From the NCBI GenBank assembly GCA_963738365.1, contig CAVTWH010000007.1, positions 868,001 to 932,000 of the forward strand: a DNA stretch of 64,000 nt, given 5' to 3'. A program made the translations under genes and the position numbers. Below the pieces are notes generated by a model that had not been told where the DNA came from, searched no databases, and worked only from the letters and a program-made list of their open reading frames with translations. Position 1 is the first letter of the stretch; every line of letters starts with the position of its first letter. This DNA is from CAVTWH01 sp963738365. GTDB lineage: Bacteria; Actinomycetota; Actinomycetes; Mycobacteriales; Micromonosporaceae. Positions 17,431-25,552 of this stretch are shown one piece after another.

Positions 17431-18509
17431 GCGCCCCGGTCAGCCTCGCGGACCTGCCGATCCGCGAGGAGCTGAAGGGCCTGCACCCGTACGGCGCGCC
17501 GCAGCTCGACGTCGCAGTGCGGCTCAACACCAACGAGAACTCCTATCCGGTGCCGGCCGAGGTGGTCGAAGCCATCGGTGCGGCCCTGCTGGCGCAGCTG
17601 CGCGACCTCAACCGCTACCCGGACCGGGACGCCGTGGCGCTGCGCCGCGACCTGGCCGGCTACCTCGGCCACGGGCTCGACCACCGCCAGGTGTGGGCGG
17701 CCAACGGCTCCAACGAGGTACAGCAGCAGCTGCTGCAGGTCTTCGCCGGGCCGGGGCGGGTAGCGCTGGGCTTCACGCCGGCGTACTCGATGCATCCGCT
17801 GCTCGCCAAGGGGACCGGGACGGGCTGGGTGGACGGGCGCCGGGGCGCGGACTTCGGGCTGGGCGCTGCCGACGCGGTGGCCCAGGTCCGGGAGCACCGG
17901 CCGGACGTGGTGTTCCTCTGCTCGCCGAACAACCCGACCGGCACGGCGCTGCCGTTCGAGGTGATTGAGGCGGTGCTCGACGCGGCGCCCGGCATGGTGG
18001 TGGTGGACGAGGCGTACGCCGAGTTCCGCCGCCCCGGCACGCCGAGCGCCCTGGAGCTGCTGCCGGCGTACCCCCGGCTGGTGGTGACCCGGACGATGAG
18101 CAAGGCGTTCGCCTTCGCCGGGGGCCGGCTGGGCTACCTGGCCGCCGCGCCCGCCGTGGTCGACGCGGTCCAGCTGGTACGCCTGCCGTACCACCTCTCG
18201 GCGCTCACCCAGGCCGCCGCCCGGGCGGCCCTGGCGCACGCCGACGCCCTGCTGTCCACAGTGGACGCCATCAAGCTCCAGCGCGACCGCATCGTCACCG
18301 ACCTGCGCGGCCTGGGGCTCACGGTGGCCGACAGCGACGCCAACTTCGTGCTCTTCGGCCAGTTCCGCGACCAGAAGGCGATCTGGCAGGCGCTGCTGGC
18401 CCGCGAGGTGCTGGTCCGCGACGTGGGGCTGCCCGGCTGGTTGCGGGTCACCGCCGGTACCCCCGAAGAGACCGACGCCTTCCTTGCCGCCGTGAAGGAG
18501 ATCCTCTGA
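17427..18509 (+). CDS. hisC: histidinol-phosphate aminotransferase
   Basis: HisC is a class I/II PLP aminotransferase that converts imidazole-acetol phosphate to histidinol phosphate. The 360-residue protein shows LNTNENSYPVP, NRYPDRDAVALRRDLAGYLG, the FLCSPNNPTGTALP segment, VVVDEAYAEF and the PLP-lysine site TMSKAFAFAGGRLGYLAA. The ATG overlaps the hisD stop (ATGA) and the stop overlaps the hisB ATG by one base, so translation of the operon is coupled. Confidence 0.96.
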   Translation: MSAPVSLADLPIREELKGLHPYGAPQLDVAVRLNTNENSYPVPAEVVEAIGAALLAQLRDLNRYPDRDAVALRRDLAGYLGHGLDHRQVWAANGSNEVQQQLLQVFAGPGRVALGFTPAYSMHPLLAKGTGTGWVDGRRGADFGLGAADAVAQVREHRPDVVFLCSPNNPTGTALPFEVIEAVLDAAPGMVVVDEAYAEFRRPGTPSALELLPAYPRLVVTRTMSKAFAFAGGRLGYLAAAPAVVDAVQLVRLPYHLSALTQAAARAALAHADALLSTVDAIKLQRDRIVTDLRGLGLTVADSDANFVLFGQFRDQKAIWQALLAREVLVRDVGLPGWLRVTAGTPEETDAFLAAVKEIL

Positions 18510-19117
18510 TGGCCCGCACCGCCCGCGTCGAACGCACCACCGCCGAGACCAAGGTGCTGGTCGAGCTGGACCTCGATGGTTCCGGTACGGCCCAGGTCAG
18601 CACCGGGGTCGGCTTCTTCGACCACATGCTCGGCCAGATCGCCAAGCACGGCGGCGTCGACCTGACCGTGGCCACCCAGGGCGACCTGGAGGTGGACGCG
18701 CACCACACGATCGAGGACACCGCGCTGGCGCTGGGCGCGGCGCTGGCTGAGGCGCTCGGCGACAAGAAGGGCATCCGCCGCTACGGCAACGCCCTCATCC
18801 CGCTCGACGAGGTGCTCGTCCAGGCCGCCGTGGACCTGTCCGGCCGGCCCTACGTGGTGCACGACGAGCCGCCCCTGGCCCCCTACATCGGCCCGGTCTA
18901 CCCGACCTCGATGACCCGGCACATCTGGGAGTCGCTCGGCCACGCGGCGAAGATCACCCTGCACGTGAGCGTGCTGCGGGCCAGCCGTCCGGGCGGCCAG
19001 GCCGATGCGCACCACGTGGTGGAGGCCCAGTTCAAGGCGTTCGCCCGGGCGCTGCGCACGGCCGTCGAGGCGGACCCGCGCGGCGGCGGCGTACCCAGCA
19101 CCAAGGGCGTGCTGTAG
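18509..19117 (+). CDS. hisB: imidazoleglycerol-phosphate dehydratase
   Basis: HisB removes water from imidazole-glycerol phosphate. This is the short, monofunctional form (202 residues) without a phosphatase domain, as is usual in actinomycetes. The metal-binding histidine motifs are present: GVGFFDHMLGQIAKHGG, DAHHTIEDTALALGAAL and DAHHVVEAQFKAFARAL. Its stop TAG overlaps the GTG of the next small gene by one base. Confidence 0.97.
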   Translation: MARTARVERTTAETKVLVELDLDGSGTAQVSTGVGFFDHMLGQIAKHGGVDLTVATQGDLEVDAHHTIEDTALALGAALAEALGDKKGIRRYGNALIPLDEVLVQAAVDLSGRPYVVHDEPPLAPYIGPVYPTSMTRHIWESLGHAAKITLHVSVLRASRPGGQADAHHVVEAQFKAFARALRTAVEADPRGGGVPSTKGVL

Positions 19118-19272
19118 TGCTGCCGGTGGTGCTGGTCGCCGGCGGCGGGGTGCTGCTGGGCGGCGCCTGGTCGCTGCGCTCGCAGGGCGCCGGGAAGACC
19201 GCGCTGATCGTGGCGCTGCTCGGCGTGCTGGCGCTGGCCGCCGGCATCCTCTACCTGATCGGGGAGTCCTGA
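19117..19272 (+). CDS. 51-aa two-helix membrane protein of the his operon
   Basis: This small reading frame fills the space between hisB and hisH exactly: GTG 19117 overlaps the hisB stop and TGA ends one base before the hisH ATG. The 51 residues form two hydrophobic helices (about 1-18 and 28-47) separated by the short polar loop SLRSQGAGKT. The tight fit on both sides and hydrophobic content argue that it is translated. I know of small unnamed membrane proteins at this spot in other actinomycete his operons, but no function is established. Confidence 0.72.
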   Translation: MLPVVLVAGGGVLLGGAWSLRSQGAGKTALIVALLGVLALAAGILYLIGES

Positions 19273-19884
19273 ATGGGCGCTGGCGTGGTGATCCTGGACT
19301 ACGGCTCGGGCAACCTGCGCTCGGCGCAGCGGGCGCTGGAGCGGACCTGTGCCCGGGTGGTGGTGACCGACGACCTGACCGCCGCCGCGGCGGCCGACGG
19401 CCTGGTGGTCCCGGGCGTCGGGGCGTACGCCGCCTGCATGGCCGGCATCGACGCGCTGGGCGCCGGCCCGGTCATCGCCGACCGGGTCGCCGCCGGCCGC
19501 CCGGTGCTCGGCATCTGCGTCGGGATGCAGGTGATGTTCGAGGCCGGCGACGAGCACGGCGTGGTGACCAAGGGGCTCGGCCTGATCCCCGGCACGGTGA
19601 CCCGGCTGCACGCCCCGGTGATCCCGCACATGGGCTGGAACACGGTGACCCCGCCGCCGGGCAGCGCCCTGTTCGCCGGGGTGGCGCCGGACGCCCGCTG
19701 CTACTTCGTGCACTCCTACGCCGCCCACCCGGCGCCGGGTCAGGGTCTGGTGACGCTTGCCGAGCACGACGAGCCGTTCGTCGCGGCGGTCGAGCTGGGC
19801 CGGCTGTGGGCCACCCAGTTCCATCCGGAGAAGTCCGCCGACGTCGGCGCCGCCCTGCTGGCCAACTGGGTGGCCACGCTGTGA
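19273..19884 (+). CDS. hisH: imidazole glycerol phosphate synthase, glutamine amidotransferase subunit
   Basis: HisH releases ammonia from glutamine and passes it to HisF. The 203-residue class I amidotransferase has the oxyanion strand region PGVGAYAACM, the nucleophile Cys82 in LGICVGMQVMFEA, and the His-Glu of the triad in WATQFHPEKSAD near residue 180. HIPHMGWN is a HisH signature. Its obligate partner hisF is not in this window. It starts directly after the 51-aa membrane protein gene. Confidence 0.96.
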   Translation: MGAGVVILDYGSGNLRSAQRALERTCARVVVTDDLTAAAAADGLVVPGVGAYAACMAGIDALGAGPVIADRVAAGRPVLGICVGMQVMFEAGDEHGVVTKGLGLIPGTVTRLHAPVIPHMGWNTVTPPPGSALFAGVAPDARCYFVHSYAAHPAPGQGLVTLAEHDEPFVAAVELGRLWATQFHPEKSADVGAALLANWVATL

Positions 19885-19939
19885 CCGGCGCCGATCCGGC
19901 CCGCGGGCAGCAGCCGGTCGGCGCGGCGGAGCCGCGGCG

Positions 19940-20266
19940 GTGAGCCGGGAGCGGGCCCAGCGGCGCGCCGTACGGCTGGCCGCGCAGGCGAAGGAGCGCG
20001 GCCGTCGGGAGCGCGCCCGGGGTCGCCGGGACGCCCGTCGGGCGCTGGTCCGCCGGCTCACGCCGCGCCTGCCGGACCGGCGTACCGGCCGGATCTTCGC
20101 CCGGCGCAGCCGGGCCCAGCGGATCACCATCGCGGCCCTGGTCGCCGTGGTGGTCGTGGGTATCTGGTGGTACTTCGACGACCTGGGTGCGCGGATCGCA
20201 CTCACCGCGCTGGTGGCCGTGGCGCTGCCGGCGTTCATCGTGATCAGCCTGGACCGGAGGACCTGA
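19940..20266 (+). CDS. 108-aa basic membrane protein of the his operon
   Basis: I recognise no named family. The first 60 residues are very rich in Arg (RERAQRRAVRLAAQAKERGR and similar), followed by two hydrophobic helices (about 62-80 and 84-102). The stop TGA shares sequence with the start of priA: the genes are contiguous at 20266/20267. GTG 19940 is the only plausible in-frame start after hisH; its ribosome-binding site is weak. A basic cytoplasmic arm with two helices suggests a membrane-anchored nucleic-acid or lipid-head-group binder, but this is speculation. Confidence 0.65.
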   Translation: MSRERAQRRAVRLAAQAKERGRRERARGRRDARRALVRRLTPRLPDRRTGRIFARRSRAQRITIAALVAVVVVGIWWYFDDLGARIALTALVAVALPAFIVISLDRRT

Positions 20267-20986
20267 ATGCTCACCCTGCTCCCCGCCGTGGACGTGGCCG
20301 ACGGCCAGGCGGTACGCCTGGTCCAGGGCGCGGCCGGCAGCGAGACCGGCTACGGCGACCCGGTGGAGGCGGCGCTGGCCTGGCAACGCGACGGCGCGCA
20401 GTGGGTCCACCTGGTGGACCTGGACGCCGCCTTCGGCCGGGGCTCCAACGCCGAACTCCTCGCCGACGTGGTGGGCCGGCTGGACGTGCAGGTGGAGCTG
20501 TCCGGCGGGATCCGCGACGACGCCTCGCTGCGGGCGGCGCTGGCCACCGGGGCGGCCCGGGTCAACATCGGCACCGCCGCGCTGGAGGACCCGCAGTGGT
20601 GCGACCGGGTGGTCGGCGAGTACGGCGACCGGGTGGCCATCGGCCTGGACGTGCGTGGCCACACGCTGGCCGCGCGCGGCTGGACCCGGGACGGCGGCGA
20701 CCTGTTCGACGTGCTGGCCCGGCTGGACAAGGCGGGCTGCGCCCGCTACGTGGTCACCGACATCCGCCGCGACGGCACCCTCACCGGCCCGAACCTGGAG
20801 CTGCTGCGCGAGGTGTGCGCGGCCACCCCGGCGCCGGTGATCGCCAGCGGCGGCGTCTCCACCCTGGACGACCTGCGGGCCCTGGCCACCCTGGAGTCGG
20901 CCGGGGTGGAGGGCGTGATCGCCGGCAAGGCGCTCTACGCCGGCAACTTCACCGTCGCCCAGGCGCTTTCGGTACTGGCCGGATGA
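20267..20986 (+). CDS. priA: bifunctional HisA/TrpF phosphoribosyl isomerase
   Basis: PriA isomerises both ProFAR (histidine) and phosphoribosyl-anthranilate (tryptophan). The 239-residue (beta/alpha)8 barrel has Asp9 in LLPAVDVADGQAVRL, the phosphate loops around ELSGGIRDDASLRAAL and ARVNIGTAAL, and YVVTDIRRDGTLTGPN with the second catalytic acidic region (165-170). I prefer PriA over plain HisA because actinomycetes generally lack trpF and none is present beside trpC, trpB and trpA here; from sequence alone the dual activity is inference. It ends the his gene run, followed by a strong hairpin. Confidence 0.9.
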   Translation: MLTLLPAVDVADGQAVRLVQGAAGSETGYGDPVEAALAWQRDGAQWVHLVDLDAAFGRGSNAELLADVVGRLDVQVELSGGIRDDASLRAALATGAARVNIGTAALEDPQWCDRVVGEYGDRVAIGLDVRGHTLAARGWTRDGGDLFDVLARLDKAGCARYVVTDIRRDGTLTGPNLELLREVCAATPAPVIASGGVSTLDDLRALATLESAGVEGVIAGKALYAGNFTVAQALSVLAG

Positions 20987-21023
20987 GCCTGGAGGCGTAC
21001 GCCCCGCAACCCGGGGAGTAGCA

Positions 21024-21067
21024 CACCGGATCCCCGGCGCGCCACGCTGCGCGCCGGGGATCCGGTG
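21024..21067. terminator. bidirectional stem-loop terminator between priA and the DUF7144-like gene
   Basis: A perfect inverted repeat has 19-bp arms (CACCGGATCCCCGGCGCGC and its complement, at 21024-21042 and 21049-21067) around the 6-nt loop CACGCT. It sits between two convergent genes. There is no T-tract, as is common for high-GC actinomycete terminators. Confidence 0.8.
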
Positions 21068-21076
21068 GTCCCAGAC

Positions 21077-21790
21077 TCAGGTGGCGTTGGTCGGCGGTGC
21101 CGGCGGCCGGGGTTGCTGCCCCTCGGCGCCGGGCGCGCCGGGCATCGCCCCGCCGGCCGAGCCGCCCATCGGTGCCCCGGTCATCTGCGCCCCCGTCCCT
21201 GCCTGGTCCGGCGCGCCCTGGGCGTGCCGGGCGCTGCCGGGTGCGGCCATGTCGGAGGCGCGCCGGGCGGCCTCCGGGTCGCCCGGCCGGTAGCCGGCGC
21301 TGGGGTTGTTGGCCCAGCGCTGGCCGCCCTGCGCGTCGCCGTAGCCGGCCTCCGAGTCGGCGAGCAGGTCACCGGTGGTCGGCGTGGTCCGCAGCGAGTG
21401 GGCCAGTGCCCAGACCACGAAGACGTCCATGGCGATGAGCAGCAGCGACCAGATCGGGTAGTACGGGATGAACAGGAAGTTGTCCACGGCGGCCAGCACC
21501 ACCAGCACGATGCCGGCGACCTTGGCCCAGGTGGCCCCGGTGAACAGGCTGATGCCGGTGAGCAGCACCAGCGCGCCGAGCACGAGGTGGATCCAGCCCC
21601 AGGCGGTGGTGTCGACGTTGTAGACGTAGTCGCCCCGCACGACCAGGAACGAGTCGTTGGCGATGGCCGAGATGCCCATGAGGATCTGGAAGACCCCAAT
21701 CATGATCATCATTGTGGCGGCGAACACGGTACCGCCGATCGCCCACGCGTTCTTCGCGGGTGATCCGGTACCGGCGTTGACGTGGCTCAT
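21077..21790 (-). CDS. four-helix membrane protein, DUF7144-like
   Basis: The 237-residue protein has four hydrophobic helices in its first 140 residues (about 15-40, 65-85, 92-110 and 114-135). The loops include NDSFLVVRGDYVYNVDTTAW and FLFIPYYPIWSLL, features I associate with the DUF7144 membrane family. The last 95 residues are Gly/Ala/Pro-rich and probably disordered. ATG at 21790 is preceded on the minus strand by GGGGGGCACC. A -10 box TAGGCT lies at 21832-21827. Function is unknown. Confidence 0.75.
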   Translation of the reverse strand: MSHVNAGTGSPAKNAWAIGGTVFAATMMIMIGVFQILMGISAIANDSFLVVRGDYVYNVDTTAWGWIHLVLGALVLLTGISLFTGATWAKVAGIVLVVLAAVDNFLFIPYYPIWSLLLIAMDVFVVWALAHSLRTTPTTGDLLADSEAGYGDAQGGQRWANNPSAGYRPGDPEAARRASDMAAPGSARHAQGAPDQAGTGAQMTGAPMGGSAGGAMPGAPGAEGQQPRPPAPPTNAT

Positions 21791-21826
21791 GGTGCCCCCC
21801 GATGGTGTGCAGGGTTCTCTCCGCGA

Positions 21827-21832
21827 AGCCTA
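21827..21832 (-). promoter_or_regulatory. candidate -10 box of the DUF7144-like gene
   Basis: TAGGCT on the minus strand, in the context ATTAGGCTTCGCGG, would start a transcript with a leader of about 30 nt. It shares 12 bases with the leaderless LON-gene promoter. Confidence 0.45.
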
Positions 21833-21877
21833 ATCATCTTTCGGGGCCATTAGCACTTAATCGGACAAAAGCGCTGG

Positions 21878-22558
21878 TCAGCGCGTCGCCGGGGCCTCCC
21901 GGCGCGGCGCTACGGGCAGGGGCGCAGGGCGGCCCGCCGCGCGGACCGTGAACAGTGGCAGGAACAGGTGCACCAGCGGCCCGATGGCCAGCGCATACCC
22001 GACCGTACCCAGCCCCACCGTGCCGCCCAGCAGCCAGCCGACGGCCAGCACGGTGAGTTCGATGGCCGTGCGTACCACCCGGATGGTGACGAAGCGGCGC
22101 CCGGGGAACCGGCCCACCAGGCCGGTCATCAAACCGTCCCGCGGCCCCGGGCCGAGCCGGGCGCCGATATAGAGGCCGCCGGCCACGCCGTTGGCCACCA
22201 CCCCGGTCACCAGGTACGCCACCCGCAGCGGCAGCGGCTGCGGGGCAGGCAGCGCGGCCAAGGTCGCCTCCAGGGCCAGTCCGATGACGAAGACGTTGGC
22301 CACCGTGCCGATGCCGGGGCGCTGGCGCAGCGGGATCCACAGCAGCAGCACCAGGGCGCCGACGACGATCACCACCCAGCCCATCCGCAGCCCGGTGCGT
22401 TCGGCGACACCCTGGTGGAACACGTCCCACGGGTCGAGGCCCAGGCCGGCCTGGACCATGGCGCCCATGCTCGCGCCGTAGAGCGTCAGGCCGGCGAAGA
22501 GCTGCCCCAGCCGGCGCACCGGCCGGTCACGCAGCGGGAGGTTGCGGATCTCAGACAC
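21878..22558 (-). CDS. YczE/YitT-type membrane protein
   Basis: The protein is a five- or six-helix integral membrane protein of the YczE group, whose substrate is unknown. It begins with the typical LPLRDRPVRRLGQLFAGLTL, then SMGAMVQAGLGLDPWDVFHQG, the most conserved stretch, and GLYIGARLGPGPRDGLMTGL. The start is uncertain: GTG 22558 (with CAGAGT-N7 upstream, a leaderless pattern), GTG 22567 or TTG 22579 are in frame; I chose 22558 by similarity of the N-terminus. It is divergent from a MocR-type regulator, which in many bacteria controls a neighbouring yczE. Confidence 0.8.
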   Translation of the reverse strand: MSEIRNLPLRDRPVRRLGQLFAGLTLYGASMGAMVQAGLGLDPWDVFHQGVAERTGLRMGWVVIVVGALVLLLWIPLRQRPGIGTVANVFVIGLALEATLAALPAPQPLPLRVAYLVTGVVANGVAGGLYIGARLGPGPRDGLMTGLVGRFPGRRFVTIRVVRTAIELTVLAVGWLLGGTVGLGTVGYALAIGPLVHLFLPLFTVRAAGRPAPLPVAPRREAPATR

Positions 22559-22574
22559 GAGTGCCACTCTGAAG

Positions 22575-22604
22575 GCCAATTGGCTCCGGCGGAATAGCCA
22601 ATTG
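22575..22604. promoter_or_regulatory. candidate MocR operator: two direct repeats GCCAATTG
   Basis: GCCAATTG occurs at 22575-22582 (as the palindrome GCCAATTGGC) and again at 22597-22604. The two sites are 22 bp apart, two helical turns, in the space between the divergent yczE and mocR-like genes. MocR proteins are known to bind pairs of direct repeats near their own promoters, which makes this a good operator candidate; binding is inferred. Confidence 0.55.
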
Positions 22605-22640
22605 CGCGATCATGGCTCGGGCGGTGGGAAGGTGGACCGG

Positions 22641-24095
22641 ATGACGGCGGTACTCCAAGGGCCACAGCTGACCCGGCTGCTCGGCTCCTGGCAACTCGAC
22701 TCGGGGCGCCGCTCCACGCCCGACTACGCCACCCTGGCCGGCGCACTGCGCGGGCTGCTCGTGGACGGCCGGCTGGCGCTGGGGGTACGCCTGCCCGCCG
22801 AGCGGGAACTGGCCACCGCGCTGGGTATCTCCCGGACCACGGTGACCGCCGCGTACGCCCAGCTGCGCGCCTCCGGCCACCTGACCAGCCGGCGCGGCGC
22901 CGGCAGCTGGACCGCCATGCCGCGGGCCGCCAAGGTGGCCAGCTCGGGGCTGTGGGCCCTGGGCGACCCCGACGTCGACCTGATCGACCTCGGAGTGGCG
23001 GCGCTGTCCGCTCCCGACGAACTGCTCCCGGCGACCGCCGAGGCGGTCGCGGCGCTGCCCCGCTACCTCGACGACATCGGCTACTACCCGGCCGGCCTGC
23101 CCGACCTGCGGGCCGCCGTGGCGGACACCTACACCGCCCGGGGACTGGCCACCACGGTCGAGCAGATCATGATCACCAGCGGCGTCCAGCACGCCCTCGA
23201 CCTGTGCGTACGCCTGCTCGCCCCGCCCGCCCAGCCGGTCCTCGTCGAGTCGCCCACCTACCCCAACGCGCTCGCCTCGCTCGGCGCCCGCCGTGCCCGG
23301 GTGCTCACCGTCGGCTTCGCCGCCGACGGCTGGGACGTCGACCTGCTGCTCAGCGGGGTCCGCCAGCACCGCCCCCGGATGGCCTACCTGGTCCCCGAGT
23401 TCCAGAACCCCACCGGGCACCTGATGGACGCACCGTTGCGCGAGCAGGTCACCGCGGCGGTGCACGCCGCCGGTACCGACCTGGTGGTGGACGAGTCGTT
23501 CGTCGACCTGAGCCTGGACGCGCCGGTGATGCCGCCGCCGGTGGCCAGCTTCGACCGGCACGCCCGGGTGCTGTCCATCGGCGGGATGAGCAAGCCGTTC
23601 TGGGGCGGCTTGCGGATCGGCTGGATCCGCGCCACCGCGCCGCTGGTGCAGCGCCTGGTCGCCGCCCGGGTCGGTGTCGACATGGCCGGCCCGGTGCTGG
23701 ACCAGCTGGTCGGTGCCCAGCTGCTGCGGCGCGCCGACGCGGTGGTGGCGCAGCGCCGCCGGATGCTGCGTACCCGCCGGGACGCCCTGGTCGACGCGCT
23801 GCGGGCGGAGCTGCCCGAGTGGCGGTTCCGGATCCCGGCCGGCGGGGTGAGCCTGTGGGTCGAGCTGGACGCGCCGATCTCCAGCGTGCTCGCCCGGGCC
23901 GCCGAGTACTACGGCGTGCGGCTCGCCCCCGGGCCGCGCTTCGGCGTGGACGGCACGCTGGAGCGCTTCCTGCGGCTGCCGTTCACCCGGCCGGAGGCGG
24001 AGCTGGCCGACGCGGTGAAGCGGATCGCCGCCGCCCGCCGCGACCTGGAGCGCGGCAACCGCCGCTCGTGGGAGGCCCCGCCACTGGTGGCCTGA
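22641..24095 (+). CDS. MocR/YczR-type regulator (GntR winged helix plus aminotransferase fold)
   Basis: The 484-residue protein has a GntR-type winged-helix domain (about residues 20-85, with LRGLLVDGRLALGVRLPAER and ELATALGISRTTVTAAYAQL). A short linker joins it to a class I aminotransferase fold. Within the fold are YYPAGLPDLRAAVADTY, ESPTYPNALASLG, PEFQNPTGHLMD and the PLP-lysine site at about Lys318 in IGGMSKPFWGGLRIGW. MocR regulators use PLP or its amino-acid adduct as effector. Its pairing with the divergent yczE suggests it controls that transporter-like gene. ATG 22641 follows GGAAGGTGG. Its last 187 bp overlap the antisense MFS gene. Confidence 0.9.
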   Translation: MTAVLQGPQLTRLLGSWQLDSGRRSTPDYATLAGALRGLLVDGRLALGVRLPAERELATALGISRTTVTAAYAQLRASGHLTSRRGAGSWTAMPRAAKVASSGLWALGDPDVDLIDLGVAALSAPDELLPATAEAVAALPRYLDDIGYYPAGLPDLRAAVADTYTARGLATTVEQIMITSGVQHALDLCVRLLAPPAQPVLVESPTYPNALASLGARRARVLTVGFAADGWDVDLLLSGVRQHRPRMAYLVPEFQNPTGHLMDAPLREQVTAAVHAAGTDLVVDESFVDLSLDAPVMPPPVASFDRHARVLSIGGMSKPFWGGLRIGWIRATAPLVQRLVAARVGVDMAGPVLDQLVGAQLLRRADAVVAQRRRMLRTRRDALVDALRAELPEWRFRIPAGGVSLWVELDAPISSVLARAAEYYGVRLAPGPRFGVDGTLERFLRLPFTRPEAELADAVKRIAAARRDLERGNRRSWEAPPLVA

Positions 24096-25552
24096 GCCCC
24101 GGCGGCGGCCAGCCGGCGCCGGGCCTGCCGGCGGTAGCGCAGCACCAGCGCCAGGCCGACCGCCCAGAGCAGGTACTGCAGCGCGAACGCCGCCCGGAAC
24201 GCCGACAACGGCGGGTGCGCTGCTCCCGCCGGGGTGAGCCGCTCCAGCACCACCCCGACGGCCACGATGAGCAGCACCGACGCGGCGAAGCCGCCGACGT
24301 TGACGATGCCCGTGGCGCTGCCCAGCCGCCGGTCCGGGTTGAACGAGCGGGCGTAGTCGAAGCCCATCACCGAACCCGGCCCGTTCAGGCCCAGCACCAC
24401 CACCAGCACCACCAGCAGCCACAGCGGCGCCCGCCCCGGCCAGGCCAGCACCACCGCCCAGGCCAGCGCCGAGCTGACCACGATCCCGATGACCAGGCTG
24501 GAGCGCCGGTACGGGTGACGGCCACAGAACTGCCCGACCAGTGGCCCGACCAGCATCGCCGTCACCGTCAACAGGCTGACCAGCAGCGCCGCCCGCCCGG
24601 GAGCCAGTCGCTCGCCCTGCACCAGGAACGGGTACCCCCAGAGCATGGCGAAGACGCAGCCGGAGAACTGGGTGACGAAGTGCGTCGCCAGCCCCAGCCG
24701 GGTACCCGGCTCGGCCCACGCCTCACGCAGCGTGGCCAGCGCCTCCCCGGCCGCCGGCAGCCGCGCCGGCGCCGCCCCGGCCGGCGCGTCGCGCAGCCCG
24801 ACCAGCACCGCCACCAGCGCCCCGGCGCCCAGCCCGGCGGCGCCCAGGAAGGTGGCCCGCCAGCCGAAGTGGTGCAGCACAGCCAGTAGCGGTACCGCCG
24901 AGGCGATCGAGCCGAGCTGGCCGAGGGTGCCGGTGAGCTGCACGAGCACCGAGTTGCGCCGGGGCGGGTACCAGCTGGCGATGACCCGCAGCACGCTGAT
25001 GAAGGTGAGCGCGTCGCCGACGCCGAGCAGGGCGCGGGCGCCGACGGCCAGCGGCAGCCGGTGGGCCAGCGCGAAGGCCAGCTGCCCGGCGGCCATCAGC
25101 AGCGCCCCGGCGGCCAGCAGCCGTCGGGCACCGAAGCGGTCCAGCAGCACCCCGGCCGGGACCTGCATCGCGGCGTAGACGACCAGCTGGGCGACCGACA
25201 GCATGGCCAGCAGCGACGGTCCCACGCCCAGCCGCTGGCCGGCGGCCACCCCGGCGACGCCGAGCGAGCCCCGGTGCAGCACCGCGATCACGTAGGCGAC
25301 GATCGCGACCAGCCACATCAGCAGCGCCCGCCGCCCGCCGGGCGGCGCCGCGCCACCGGGCGCGACGTTGCCGGTTACCGCGCCGCCTGGAGCGTCGTCG
25401 CCGGGGAGGGCGGCGCCGCCCGGAATCGGACGGGTCCGGGCGGCCTCGGTTGCCGCGGCGACCACGTCGGCGGCCGGGCTGGCGGCTCCGGCGGTGTCGC
25501 CGGCCCGGCGTTGCGCGTCCAGTGCCGGGCCGGTGCCGGTCACGGCGGTCAC
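23909..25552 (-). CDS. MFS transporter with long antisense 3' overlap
   Basis: This major-facilitator transporter has about 12 helices between residues 80 and 480, with the loop motif LLDRFGARRLLAAGALLMAA and LLGVGDALTFISVLRVIASW. The start GTG 25552 overlaps the stop of the upstream gntR gene (GTGA), so the two are coupled. The N-terminal 75 residues are Ala/Gly/Pro-rich. The C-terminal 60 residues after about 24095 are basic, unlike a transporter tail, and are read antisense to the mocR 3' end; a stop lost by mutation or an indel near 24100 could explain them. The substrate is unknown; the linked GntR regulator may control it. Confidence 0.8.
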   Translation of the reverse strand: MTAVTGTGPALDAQRRAGDTAGAASPAADVVAAATEAARTRPIPGGAALPGDDAPGGAVTGNVAPGGAAPPGGRRALLMWLVAIVAYVIAVLHRGSLGVAGVAAGQRLGVGPSLLAMLSVAQLVVYAAMQVPAGVLLDRFGARRLLAAGALLMAAGQLAFALAHRLPLAVGARALLGVGDALTFISVLRVIASWYPPRRNSVLVQLTGTLGQLGSIASAVPLLAVLHHFGWRATFLGAAGLGAGALVAVLVGLRDAPAGAAPARLPAAGEALATLREAWAEPGTRLGLATHFVTQFSGCVFAMLWGYPFLVQGERLAPGRAALLVSLLTVTAMLVGPLVGQFCGRHPYRRSSLVIGIVVSSALAWAVVLAWPGRAPLWLLVVLVVVLGLNGPGSVMGFDYARSFNPDRRLGSATGIVNVGGFAASVLLIVAVGVVLERLTPAGAAHPPLSAFRAAFALQYLLWAVGLALVLRYRRQARRRLAAAGAQATSGGASHERRLPRSRSRRAAAIRFTASASSASGRVNGSRRKRSSVPSTPKRGPGASRTP

